From NCBI GenBank assembly GCA_963969395.1, contig OZ017797.1:29512001-29576000 (forward strand): DNA of 64,000 nucleotides, given 5' to 3'. Below, piece by piece: positions 33,401 through 45,387 of this stretch. Below the pieces are notes generated by a model that was given only the letters and a program-made list of their open reading frames with translations, did not search any database and had not been told where the DNA came from. Both the position numbers and the translations under genes were made by a program. How positions within the stretch are numbered: the first letter of the stretch is position 1; each line of letters starts with the position of its first letter. The DNA is from Pseudoscleropodium purum. Its lineage: Eukaryota; Streptophyta; Bryopsida; Hypnales; Brachytheciaceae.

Positions 33401-35810
33401 AAACAGTATCGGCTAATTGAGCAGAACAGATGAGCTCTGAGTGACCCGCCCTAAACGTGACCAACTTCGATTTTTCAGAAATTTTGAGCAAGTGGAGTCA
33501 AGGTGAAGGGTGCAATCTGAAAGACTTCAAAATAATGTTCATGGCGATATCAATGGTGCCTGATTTATATTCATTTTATGTGTACATTGTCGTTACCGTA
33601 AGCTTTTTTTTCTTGTGGTTTTGGTTTTGCCCCATGATTGTAGCGGCGAGCAAAACTCCGCTCGATGCTGGATACACTCTCCACAATCTTCCTTCGCAGT
33701 GTTGAAGCACTGTCCCCTCTCTCTCTCAATTCTTTTTGCTCTCGTTCCTTGTCATACATGTTAAAAGTAATCCCTAAAGTGTCAGATCTGTGACATGGAT
33801 TTCTCGAGTGTGATTTAATTACTGACACTTGAATGCGAGCATTAAGAATATAAATATGCCAAATTAAAACACAGAGAGTCACAGGGCGTTCTCTAGAGAG
33901 TAGAATATCCAAACAAAGAAGCCACGATACTGCACCTTCTGCATGGCCTCCTGAAACCGCAGAGTGTCCCAATACCGGCTCTCCTCCGCCTGCCTCGCGA
34001 GCAACTCTTCCTTCGCTGCCTGCAAGGACACGAGACGTCTCGCCTCATTTATCGCATTGGAATTCCTCGCATATGTGACTTTCACCCCACACAAGACACC
34101 AGTCGACTTACAGGCCTCTTCATTGTAATTTAGGCACTCACGTCTACCACTGCCTGTACCGCTGATAAATCTGCACACTGTCTATCTCACAAAATCGACC
34201 AAGAAATATGACAAGACAGTACTTCTTAGACGGATAAAAAGGTACCTTGTTCCGCTCAACGAGTAGTGCAGCATCATGGCTAAGCCCAATGCTCTGACAT
34301 GCATGTGCATACTCTTCCTCCAAAGTTGCAATGCGTCGCCGTTGATCTCGACTCCAAACCTCCTAAATCCCGCATGAAGAGCTCGTAAGTCACATCCAGA
34401 TACAAACTTGAATTCTGAAAACACTAATAGAATGCAAAAATTAAAAAGGAGGGATTCTTTACACTTCCGAAAGACACTGATAAACGTGAGTGCCTACATT
34501 ACATTTAAAACAGTATACGAGAATCAGGCAAATGATGCAACTCTTCATCCTCCAATTTGAATAGCAATGTCGTTCAAGTTCATTGTTTCAGCACTGTCCA
34601 TTAAAATGGACCGCCCATCGCATATTCGGAGAAGCTCAGAGATTTCAATTAAAGTTGAATATTAAAGCAAGAATTGAGAAAGAGAAGAATGCAGAAGCAC
34701 GATGACCTACGAGCATGCCAAAGCAACTTACCTTCAGATGATTTATAAGAACCTTGCTATCTTTTGTTTTACGATCCCGAAACTCAGCAATACGTTGTGA
34801 AGCAAAAAGCATTTCTTGAGCTCGCACCTAATCCCAAAAGGCACCCACCGCGTACCTTTATTACGACGATCTCTCAAACAAAAAGCTAATATTCTGGAAA
34901 AACAGGAGATAGTTCTCAGAGAACATACGGCCGCAACCGCTCTAAGGCTACAAAGCATTATTATAGCTAAAGCATGCTAAGCCAGGAACTGGTGGTTAGT
35001 GTAAACATTCTCTGGGTTGCATGCATTGTTTGAGTTCCAAAATGATGACCTAAACAACAGAGAAGACAGATTTCGTGAATACCTATCGAGATTGGAGTGC
35101 TTTATTTTGCTTTATTTCTACAGCATCTTCCGAATCCAGTCATGGCCAAGTTACAGTCGAGAAAGCTATAGCCGATACAACCTCGCTCAATTAACCAGGG
35201 TGTTCGATCTCCAAACAAACCTGCAGAATACGATTCGTCCGTAGCTTGCGCTTGTACTGGCGGGACTGCGCTTTAAGCTCCTCCGAAGTTAAAGAACATG
35301 TCCCATGCGCACATATCTGGAGGTGCCAAATTGAGAAAGAAATCACGGTAAAATGCGTTATCATACCACCATGAACCTTCATGTGACCTCAGCGAAAAGC
35401 AAAATCAAGTCTGAAAGAAGCATTACGGTATAAGAGGTTGAGATCAATGAATTAATACCTTTCGTTACTTGCTGGACCTAAATTTCAATACCGTTGTTGA
35501 CGCGACCTGACAAGATTGTTGAGCATATACACTTGGGAAGCCAAAAATCGGTACCACAGCATGCTAGATTCAAAACCCAAACGCTTCACGAGACTCAGAA
35601 ATGCAGAAACAATTTCCACGTGGATGATTACTATTCATCATTTTTTGTCCAAACGACGATGACGGAGTTTGGAAAAAGCACCTTCTCGGCGTTCGGTTGT
35701 TCAGGCGCTGCAAGAGAAAGAGTTTCCTGGACCCTCCGCTGCAGATACTTCTCCCGTTTCTGCCTCTCTTGCTCCAACCTCCTCTCCTGACAAGGGTCTG
35801 ACGATGGCAT
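24435..35810 (-). CDS. CEP295/Ana1-like centriolar protein candidate, 15 exons, ~2066 residues
   Basis: Exons (minus strand): 35682-35810, 35221-35316, 34732-34827, 34246-34362, 33936-~34115, 33597-33747, 32947-33269, 32338-32512, 29432-30870, 28634-29146, 27672-28484, 27308-27457, 25628-26876, 25144-25378, 24435-24969. Introns are GT-AG, phases agree throughout and the sum is a multiple of three. Residues 1-~422 are charged and helical. LQVRAQE and the later W...LEEEY...SIGLSHDAA pattern match, from memory, the conserved N-terminus of CEP295/Ana1, which converts daughter centrioles into centrosomes or basal bodies. The remaining ~1640 residues are polar, Ser/Arg/Pro-rich and probably disordered. 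Exon 11 repeats PWLSKSPxRR twice. The family is large too (human protein ~2600 residues). The start is uncertain: a good acceptor (CTTCTAG) lies just before the ATG, so an upstream coding exon is possible. The exon 5 acceptor is approximate. Gene model strong; family name moderate. Confidence 0.72.
31656..31763 (-). other. Possible in-frame cassette exon (108 nt) in intron 8 of the CEP295-like gene
   Basis: A TCTGCAG acceptor and a weak GTTGCG donor enclose 108 bases, open in the right phase (phase 1 on both sides), so inclusion would add 36 residues without a shift. The peptide has a CSRC pair and a Pro-rich stretch (TPAPPKPVVKEPTPE). The weak donor and the repeat-like look of the surrounding 31.4-31.8 kb argue against it. 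Confidence 0.25.
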
Positions 35811-38091
35811 AGTTGCCGATCTCTTTATCCTGAACCCTAGAAGCAACACGTTTTGCTACAATCTCTGTAAGTCGGTCGCAAGGAATAAAATTACATAAAT
35901 CTTGTTCAGAATGAACTTCAGCGAGTCGTCAGCTCATTTCGTAAGGCTCCTTGCATCTCGAACCGATTGCGCTCTATAAGGTGTTGCCCCTTTCTCCTGC
36001 ATGAATATCCATCAGGGTCTGGCCGCCCACGATACGGCTTGCTCACAGCTACTTACACTCGCATTGCATCGGATCGGACGAAACCTCTTCCAATTCCTCT
36101 CGAGCACGAAACGGACATAATAGACAGGTCGAAAGTTATGTCCAAGAGTAATACGGAAGCAACGAAGTTCGCATTAAAAACCATGACCAAATGGAAACTA
36201 CTGAAAAAATAACAAAAACAGGTCTACAGAAACAATCCTTCTACGTCACTACACCTCCGACAGAACGCGCTCGTACATCGCACTGAGAACCGTAATCTTA
36301 AATGCTGAATATCATCAATCAATGTGTCTTGTACAGTCAATTTTCGTAGTCGCCATAAAAAAGCATTCGAGGACTACAGGAAACCCTCTCTCAAAAGGTT
36401 GCAAGTAGCTTTCCAACAGCCAATTCGCTGCACAGGCTGCGCAGCAAAAAATTTGGCCCTATCGGCATACAACACTCAAAGCCTAAACCGCACAAAGACA
36501 ACGACGGGATAACTTACGGTATACCGTTCTGACTGCACGGTGACAAGAACGTGAGACCCTTGCCTTGCCGTAAACCCCGAGCACGTAACGAGAGGGCGAT
36601 GGCGCACTGGAGGGAGGATAGCAACGAAGCCAGGAGTCCGAGTGGTAAGGGAACCACAGGAAGAAACGGAAGGGAAAGTTAGTTAGGTTACGCGAATCTG
36701 AAGCAGTTAGCAATTCTTTCCCTTCCCTTCCGGTCACTTCTCTGCCAACCACGCACAGTCGCCCAACTGAGCAACGAAGGGGCTACAAAAAAACGCTTCG
36801 GAAATTATAACTTCGGAAATTCGAGTGATGACTACCTAATGACTCCCGTACAACGACTTCGGAGATGTTCACTACAGCTGGTGCTATAACTGGACATCGG
36901 AAAGTCGCTCTGAGACTGTTCCAACACATCATGCATCTCGAAAGAGTCGTAATGACTGACCACTACTTGTTCGACGAGAATGCCGCTCATATCCCGGAGA
37001 GGAAGCTTGGCGACGAGGGGCACGAACATGATCTCATTTCCCCGTGTACCTGAAGCGTGAAAATATATTACGGTCTGTGCTTCAAGTTCAAATAGAGCCA
37101 CGCAGTAAATTAATTCTCACCATGAGATGACAAAGGTGCATTCAGTACACAAGGAGTAAAATCTGCACTATCAAGCACGCAGCAATTATTTTGCTGCTCT
37201 GCACATTCACACTTCAGTGCCATAACAATCGTCACCTTCAAAATAGCGGTGACCAGCAATACGCTCGAAATCCTATTCTACAAATTTAAGATCCTGCCTA
37301 CAACTGCACGTACAAACACGCCACAGTTTCTTCCCAAGATTCTGATTACTGTAACTAAACAAATCCAAAGCTGCTGCAGCTCTCCATCTAAAGACAGTTG
37401 TGTAGAACTTTGCATTGCCGAGAGTAGATAGCTTGTGATTTGAATTCGTCACTCCGGGCTTAACAAAAGATTCATCTTACAATGAGAGTGTAAGGATATA
37501 TGCTGCGAGCTCGCTTCAAGAGAGCGAGCATCAAGCGCGCAGAATTAACTTGAAGTCTGAATCCAAAGCCCTAAATATCTCCTGTTGAGTCTTCTTCCGG
37601 AAAAGCAGATGCTAGTCGGGAGGATGCCTTCGGAGCCTCATCGGATTTCGCGGAAACTACGTATGCCGGATTGTTCTCCATGTCCAATCACTGGCATATT
37701 TTTCTAAAGTAAAATCGCTTGCTTCGGTTTGTCGAATCTTTCAACTCGCTCGTCCATTTCGTAGTCGAGCCAACAAACTCGCACACTAGAAATTCAAAAG
37801 ATTGGGCCGACTGAAGCGTCCCAGAATCATCCTTTACTCTCCTTTCTCTTCTGAGCTTCGTTTCAAAGATCCGCTCGTCCCTCGAGCGCTCACCTAGCCA
37901 GCAGAATTGCACATGCTCTCTCACACTAAGTAATGCCGACAACGCTGGCTAGGTGCAATCGCCAGGAAGTAACCAAAATCCAGTTGAGAATCTCGGTGCG
38001 CATGCGCGCAACGCGTAAACGCTGCTATCGCGGCCAAGAATATATGGAACATCGGCGGCAGGGTTGCATATATTCATTTCGCAAAGTCTCT
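35811..38091. other. 5' region of the CEP295-like gene; no separate gene confirmed
   Basis: Composition is balanced (about 45-50% GC), unlike the AT-rich spacers. It probably holds the promoter, the 5' UTR and perhaps noncoding first exons. Open frames at 36483-36752, 36832-37101 and 37688-37942 (minus) have no recognisable domains or joined splice sites. Confidence 0.4.
37891..37955 (+). repeat. Perfect 12-bp inverted repeat with 41-base loop
   Basis: CACCTAGCCAGC (37891-37902) and GCTGGCTAGGTG (37944-37955) are exact reverse complements. The arms are too short for a plant microRNA precursor. A cruciform or a two-sided protein site are possible readings. Confidence 0.6.
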
Positions 38092-38604
38092 TCAAATGCT
38101 CAGATTTGCATACGCATCTCGGGAGACTGCGGAACAGGAATTAAGCGCTCCAGAGTTCGTGTGACGGTCTCCATCGAAGCGGCAGCCTGGCGCATGAGCT
38201 CCAGCAATAGTATCCAGTTCGCCATGGCCACGTCCTGGTACCACTCGCCGCGATGCAAAAAATTGAGAGAAACACTCCTCTCCCAATCTCTCGTCAGAAA
38301 CAACTCGCCATCGCCACCAAACCGTGTTGGCGCAAAGCAGCAATAAATACAACCTGCACGCGAAAAAGCAACGTACGACGCCAATGCATGAACCGCAGAG
38401 ATCATAGAAAAGTCCGCCAATAGTCGTAGCACTGCAGTAAGTCCCGAATCGCTTATCACCACAAATAGCGACCGCGCATGAAAAGCATGGCCATACAAGA
38501 GGACACAAGTGCCTGGCCACGGAAGAAGCCAAATTGCTTGGAAAATATTTTTTTTTTAATCTAAAAAGCGTACAGCAAGTGGCAGGGGAATGGAGGAAAA
38601 TCAT
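38092..38604 (-). other. Open frames of unknown meaning, possibly an exon
   Basis: Two overlapping minus-strand frames are open here. The shorter one (ending at 38100) has a plausible amphipathic end, GELFLTRDWERSVSLNFLH then LLLELMRQAAASMETVTRTL, closing in PVPQSPEMRMQI and a stop. No clear splice partner was found and I do not recognise a family. It may be an exon of a small gene, an upstream exon, or chance. Confidence 0.25.
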
Positions 38605-39100
38605 GGAGTAGCGGCGGATCTACCTTTTGCCCCAAATATCGCAAGATCTGACAATTTGAGGTTTCGACTCGCGACAACGACGACGACGACAACCGACGCG
38701 GCAGAATATATTAAGTTAATTTATGAACAAATGTGCGCTGCACTTGCTCATTAATTGCGGATTAAGCAAATCAAGAGTTATCTTCCGGAATCAGCTTTGC
38801 CATCCAACCACGGTCACGTGTATTGTGTGCTATTGCAAGCACTTGAATATGCGTCGCTGCCTTTCGAGACTACGCCATCGCCGAATTCCATGTAGCTCTG
38901 TAACTCTGACGCGCGTCCGGATCGGGGCGTAAGAGTTTATATCGCTCCGTTCCTGCGCACACGTTCACCGTTCCCACCAAGCTCCCACGTTCCCAAAAAC
39001 CGCCCGAGCTCCTCGACGTCCCGCTGCCATTTCTCAGCCGTCGATTGCCCGCGCTCTCATGGGACGGCCACCGCACCCTGTGACTGAGACGGAGAGGCGG

Positions 39101-39180
39101 GGAGCTATATAAGCTCCTTCTGGGAGCTATATAAGGTCCGTGCGCTTATGTCCCTGCGCAGATTTATCTTATATAGCTCC
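39101..39180 (+). promoter_or_regulatory. Triple TATA region: two direct and one inverted GGAGCTATATAAG
   Basis: GGAGCTATATAAG-type blocks stand at 39101-39112 and 39123-39136, and the same block inverted (CTTATATAGCTCC) at 39168-39180. The stretch before them (38860-39100) is GC-rich, with CGCGTCCGG and GAGGCGGGGAGC words. This looks like a strong core promoter, probably for the plus-strand ORF from 39585. The inverted copy could also serve transcription to the left. Confidence 0.55.
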
Positions 39181-39584
39181 GTGCGTTTTCAGCTTCTCAT
39201 TCGTGCGTGCTTCTGCTCTTCTGTTTTTGTCTTCGGCGAACATTGCGTGTGTGTGTTTTGGTCCTCATCTTGCGGTATGCTATCATTCTCTCTCTTTTGC
39301 AATTTTAGTTTAGATGAAGTAATAGATGAAGTTTAATTTGTTGCCATACCCTACTGCACCTTGCATACTAGTCAATTCTTAGTCGTGTTTGAATTGAATT
39401 GATGCCTCATCTTAATTTGCGATGAGGTATGAGATGGTTTTAGTATCTTACACCTTCAAGATGTGGATTTTTCTTGAATGAAGTAGTTCCTAAAGATGAA
39501 GTATGATTTGTAACTCCCATCACCATAGCCTGTCACAATCAATCGGATGTGTTTGGAGAAGTTTCTTTTTGACATGGTGGTGTA

Positions 39585-40328
39585 GTGGTATGGATTGTAT
39601 CCAAGATGACTTGGGCCACAAGTACTTCGCATGAGTTTCATAATATTGGAGGTGAGAAGTTCGCGTGTAGCAACTTGCTAAGTGGACTTGGATCGGCTTG
39701 GCGTAGGGTCATGAAAGCAGATTTGAAGCATCAAGTGTTTGAAGAAGTTTATCCGACAAAAGTAGTTATAAGCAAGGATCACATTGTCTTGTTCAATTCT
39801 GCAATGGTGTAAGACAAAGAAGTGATGGATTTCAAACGGAAGGCGGATGCATGGGATAGCGTCACTAGCTTCACTAAGGAGATGCTAAAGGTAGCCGAGT
39901 TAATGTATTCCACCGACCCATACTTGGTCGAAAAGCTAAATACTATTTTCGCGGAGAACAACCTTGGCCAAGTGGACCATGTGCTACATGCGATATATCG
40001 CTTAGGGGACAAGTATAGGACCAAAGAGGAGAAAGAAGAGACAGAGTTCGCCTTGAAGAAATGTATAATGGACGTCGGAGGTTTAGATGAGAACGTTGTG
40101 GATGCAATTACGAACCAGTGGCCGAAGTGTTGGAAATGGACCAAAGCACGAGTGACTTTTGCGCATCCTCTTCTAAACGTTGAGCTCAATGTTCTTCTCA
40201 AATTGAGAAATGAAATTGAAGTGGAACCAGCATACACTGAAGTCCGTGAAGCGGCAACATTCATGGTGGATCTTCTGATGAAGATGCAGTACGATTGGAC
40301 GGGGGTTTGCGAATCAGGTAATGAATAA
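39585..40328 (+). pseudogene. Unknown protein, one frame with an in-frame stop
   Basis: The frame runs 39585-40328 with a single TAA at 39810-39812. The downstream part from an ATG at 39822 is open for 168 codons. The product is hydrophilic and helical (MLKVAELMYSTDPYLVEKL, then HAIYRLGDKYRTKEEKEE and FALKKCIMDVGGLDENVV) and looks like a real protein, but I do not recognise the family. It may start at 39822, skip the stop by splicing, or be a pseudogene. It lies behind the triple TATA region and ends seven bases before the duplicated CEP295-like fragment begins. Confidence 0.45.
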
Positions 40329-40334
40329 TGACGG

Positions 40335-41658
40335 TGCTCTTGAAAGTTCACTGGCCCAGTAAGAGAACGAATAGGATGGGCCCAACTTCTGCTGGTCTCC
40401 ACACCTTGCTTGTTTATATTAGGCAAACTACTTGCACGTGTTCCAGACAATGGATGCTGCCTATCTCTTAGAGAGGATGCATGCGCATTGGCTTCCAAGT
40501 TTGCTAGCACGATTTCAACATCTGCTCCTCTCAGTGCCTTTAAATTCTCTCTCACATTTGGGGTAAGTGAAACCCTATCTTCGTTGGGTACTGCTTCTTT
40601 ATTCCCTTCGCTTTCACATGTTGGTCTAGAGGACCATGCCATCAATGGTGCCGGAAGAATTTTCTTGTACCCTATAGTTCCCGAAGATATGAAGGGAGGT
40701 CGGGTTCCATTCGAAGGATCACGCTGAGATCTTTGTGTCTCGCCATTATCGTGAGTAACCTAATGGGTAGCTGCTGCTATTGCAGAGGCGCTGCACATTG
40801 GCCTTTTGTGATGGACTCCGTTGAAGTACTGTTCAACTTCCTTCTCCACCTCGGCAGCCTCCTGGACTAATTCCATATGATACCGGGTTTTACCTGGGGA
40901 AGCCTTGTCGGAAAGGTGCTTTATCCAGCTTTCCTTTTCTCTTTCTCTCTCCCGTGATCTCCATCTTCTTCCTGGGTCTGCAATGTAGTCCGCATCCCTC
41001 TTCGAGACATTAAAATGTCGCTTTCCAGTTCTGTCACTACCATCGGCATTCTGCTTCGGCATTGGACATTTGTTAGGAGATTTCACACGAGGTTGTTTTG
41101 TGACATTACCTTCTTCAGTTTGGGCAGTATTCAACTCAGATCTTTCGCACGAAGCCCGGATAGGCGGTATTCCTTTCCTTTTGGTTTGAACTGGAGAGTG
41201 TGGTATAGACTTCGTGACCTCAGGTTCGGGAATGGAGTCTGGCCCATCTATTGAGCTCTGCTGCTGGGAAGAATTAATCAACCTCCCATCATCTGACTTC
41301 CGATTGCTTAATCTGACTTCCGACTGCGCACTCAACTCTCGCTCTCCCTCTTTCTGAACTGTAGCACTTTGCTGCGCCTGGTACGACACAAGGTTCACCA
41401 ATTGTATCTTCGTTCCTTGTATGTCTATTTTGGACAGGTCTTGCCTTTCAGTATCGGTGACAAGATGGTCTTGAAGTGATTTAGGTTTCTTTTGCACCCG
41501 GGTCTGGCTCCCGACTGTTCTTTCCTGTAGATTCTCCGAGCTCTGTGTTATTACCGAACCTGCAAAATAATCCGACACAATGAAACAGTGATTAGACAGG
41601 AACTCACGACACATTTGGGATGGACTTGTCAGTTGATACTCTCTCACTATTGGTTAAG
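40335..41658 (-). pseudogene. Duplicated fragment of the CEP295-like gene (exon 9 plus intron)
   Basis: 40335-41658 is a near copy of 29631-30969, in the same direction and 10.7 kb away. It covers most of exon 9, its acceptor and about 100 bases of the intron before it, so it was copied as DNA and not from mRNA. Differences include short in-frame deletions and a TAG near 40761 where the parent has CAG in a HQV context. No other exons are present. It is a gene fragment, though the long open stretches left on the minus strand (295 codons upstream of the stop) show that it is young. Confidence 0.9.
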
Positions 41659-43199
41659 CACACGCTAATATAAGAAGCTCAACATAAGAGGCTTCGCTAC
41701 GAGGAAGCAGCTATAGTGAACACCTCCATGTACACAGTGTGCACGTGCTATGCTTTGCTATATTTTCGCTTTTGGTGCGGACTATGCGCTTAATGTGTTG
41801 CATTCCATCAATAAGGTAGAAGCATGTAAATGTAACACTTATTTTGAATCTGTAGATCTTGAGGGTAACTATAAAATAAAATGATGTGTGTTTATGAGGA
41901 AATGCTTCAGGAAACCAACAAAATTAGTTTCATTTTTTTGGAGCTTGTTTGAATATAATATGAATTTTTGAAAACAATTATGTAGATGCATCTATTGTGA
42001 GTATTAGACCAACACTAGAATAGACACAAAAACACCCAAAAGCGAGACACTCTGAGCTTGAATCATTTGACCAATGCAAGTGGAAGCAACAACTTCTTGG
42101 AACCCCACCAATCTTTATTAAAAAGTCCCTCATATCTACTTTGGTAGATTTTTTAGATGTGAGAGAATGACTAGTGCTATAATTCGGGTTTTTTCAAAAT
42201 CTAATCATATGGATGTTTAAAAAGATTGCTTAGTTAGCATATCAATTTTGAATGTGAAATTGCATAGGAGTTGTGAGATTATAACAAGAGTAATGCATGT
42301 ATCTAATTTTTTTAATATATTGCCTTTCTCCCTCAATGTTTGAGAAATTTGCATATAAGAGTTTTTGGAATTAGGCGACATGAACAATTATAAATTGTAT
42401 TAATATGCTAAAATGCACTTCCAAAAACCTTAAGTTCAAATGAAGAGCTATCAAATTTATTAAACAATCCACCTTGCAATTTTTTGAAATGCAATTCTTT
42501 TTATAAGTAGAAATTGCAAATAACTTCAAATCAACACTTTCATGTTTAAATTTTCAATGGTGAAATCATGAAAACTCTTTATTCTTTTTATTAGGACCCG
42601 TTTAAAAGCACATACATAAGTATAATTTTTTAAACCTCAAATCAAGTAAAATTGGCAAGCTTTGCTCTTTGACCAATGGTACATATATGCCATTGAAGAC
42701 CTTTCAAAAATCAAATATTACCCTTTTCAATAGCTTCCAAAAGTTAATCTAAAAGATTGCTTATGAAAAAATTTGTAACTATCAAAGGAATTTTATTGCC
42801 CACACTAAAATGAGTCTCAAATTTTGAATCAACTATATATGGTCAGTTAGGCAATTGGGAATTTATAAGGGAAATCACCCACCACCATCCAAAGAAAGGT
42901 TTGAACAAAAGTCCTATTTAGTATTTTAGAAAGACTAAAAGCTAGTTCAAAGTTATCTAGTGGAATTGGAAAAAAAATTTGTTTGCAATTTAGAAACATT
43001 GATAAAAATTTGGTAAAAGTATCTATAAAATTTCTATTTAGAGTAGAATATCAAGAAAATAAATAAATTCAATATTTGAAAAAGTAGTTCAATATGCAAA
43101 TTAGAAGGAAAATAGCTTGTAAAGCTAAAAAAATATTCTAAACATTGGTCCTATTTTTAAAACATAATTTTCTAGATTCTTTGGGAATGCATTTTTTGA
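41659..43199. other. AT-rich intergenic sequence, no gene seen
   Basis: A short GC-richer part (41660-41820) follows the duplicated fragment, then AT-rich sequence without coding frames. No Helitron-like end or target duplication could be fixed at the duplication border. Confidence 0.5.
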
Positions 43200-43760
43200 A
43201 CACTACATGAATAATTTTTAACCCTATAGCACTTGAAATTCAATTTCTAGACAACAAATAGATTGAAATTCACTTTTCTTTCTCATTATTGCTTGGATGA
43301 AAGTCATTTAACCTGTAGAGATACTTTATCAAGTTGTCCTATCAAATCAATGGTTGCATTTGGTGTTATTAGAATTCATATTTTTCTAAAATTACAAATG
43401 TGGGAGCTAATCCAGCCCAAAATTGCATTGATTTTAGTTTAGAATTGGATTTGCAAAAATGAGGCCATAGATTTAAAGAATACAAAAATTTCAAAACATC
43501 ACTATATAAAAAAAACTCATTTCAAATACATTCCAACAATTTTTACTCAAAAAATGATAATATTTTGCTTGTAATTGAATTTAAAAGGAATTTTAAAATT
43601 TCCCTTTCAACATTTATAAAAAAATATTAGCAATAGCACTACTAAATCGAACCATATGGATGGAATCTAAAACTAAAAATCTATAACTTTTATTCATATA
43701 TCAATTCCAATATATTCTTCCAAATAGCACTTTATAATAATTTTATTCAAAAATGAAGAA
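43200..43760 (+). repeat. Dispersed repeat R1, longest uninterrupted copy
   Basis: This is similar to 21838-22560 (reversed) along its length and to 11020-11250 at its right part. No terminal repeats were detected, so its class is unknown. Confidence 0.72.
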
Positions 43761-45387
43761 TTTGCCTCCCAACTTGTAGAATATGTAAAAGTTAGATATC
43801 CATTTTGAGTGGGGCAGTTGCAAACTACTTGGCCTAGCATGACTTTCTCAATGGCGGATTGGATGCTTTAAGGGCATCTTTTAATGGAACTAGTATATAG
43901 GCCTATCAAATATATCTTAAACTTCTATTACTTTGTAGTTATTATTATTTTGTAATTTTTATTAGTTTGTAGTTAAAACTTGAAGTTTTATCATTGGAAA
44001 TGCATGCAAAAGTACTTTGAATAGGCAAAAAAATTCTCAACTTTAGACATCGGAGCATCAAAATAAAACCCTTCAAATGCAAGCTAAAAGACAAAAACCA
44101 TAGAAGCCTTGGTAAATCATTTAAGTAAAGCAAAATCATGCCAATGGCATGGCATTTTAAAATGTAGCTTTGGCATGAATTTGCATTAATTCTCCAAAAT
44201 GATTCACCAAGACCATTATAATTTATTTTCTTTTATCTTGCTTTTAAAGCTATTGATTTTCTTTGTTAAAATGTCTAAAAATGAATTTTCTTGTACCTAT
44301 TTGAAGGTACCTTGGAATGCACTTCAAGTGATAGAAATTTCAAGTTCCAATTGTAATCCAATCAAAAGTTAGAAATTTATTTGGAGGGGCATCAAACTAG
44401 TCTCATTGAGGGATGCCTATATGAAATTGCAACTTGAAGATGCTATCACTTTTGAAGTGCATCAAATATCACATTGAATAGAAACAAGAATGTTAGGATT
44501 TGGACTTCAAACGGTCAAAATAGAGCCCTTTTAAAACCAACTAAAAGACAATAAATAGAGAGAACCTTTTCAAATCTTACTTACTAAAGAAAAATCATGG
44601 AAATGAGATGACAATTTCATAGTAAGATAACTAGTTAGTTTTGGGATTTTTTTACGCCCAACCATCCTTTACAACTTGCAAAATCCTTTCTTTTCTAAGT
44701 TTTATTAGTGTCACTCACACTCAAGATAGCCAAAGTTGATGCTTGTTTGTCTTGACAGTAGCAAATTGCACTAAATTCCCTAAACTAGGGATCACTGCTG
44801 CACAGAGCTTATTCAAACGATTTATAGGTGAAGTTAATTTATCTGTCAATGAGTTGATCTCCAAGCGTGGAGAGTGGAGATGCCAGTCATTGTATTTGTC
44901 CTAAAATTGGCAGAGAAGCTTTCCAATCTTGTCAGAGATGGGATCTGATACCCCTCAGTTTCCAACTCCAATCACGCCTGCAATCCACCAACTTTCCATC
45001 GGCACTTGCGACCCATGATGCAAGCAATAAACAATCAAGCATCTCTGGTTCATGATGATCTTCACGGTAATCAAACCCAGATGAGCAAGTGAACGTTGTC
45101 TTGGGAGAACCTCAGCACTCAGATAGCACCTCAACTTCAAAACGGCAGTCAGTCACAAAAGAAAATGTGAAAATAACTAAGTTCATGGAATTAAATGTTC
45201 TGCAACGGTACAACACCTATAGCACATCTACACACTACATTAGCACATCTCTGCTCAGAGATTGTGGTTATGAAACACAAAAAAAAAAAAAAAGAATGAT
45301 CATCAGCTCCTAGAATTACTCTTCAATGAGCTTCGTTGCTGGATTTCATCGTGATGGAGGCCTTTTTAAAAAACTGCAAATGAACAG
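43761..45387. other. AT-rich spacer and 3' flank of the LPAT gene
   Basis: It is AT-rich to about 44700, then of balanced composition up to the stop codon of the minus-strand LPAT gene at 45388, probably including its 3' UTR. An A-run (A16) lies at 45279-45294. Confidence 0.5.

Noticed and set aside
41659..41830. Helitron 3' end at the border of the duplicated fragment
   Set aside because: No CTRR end with a convincing hairpin, and no matching left end.
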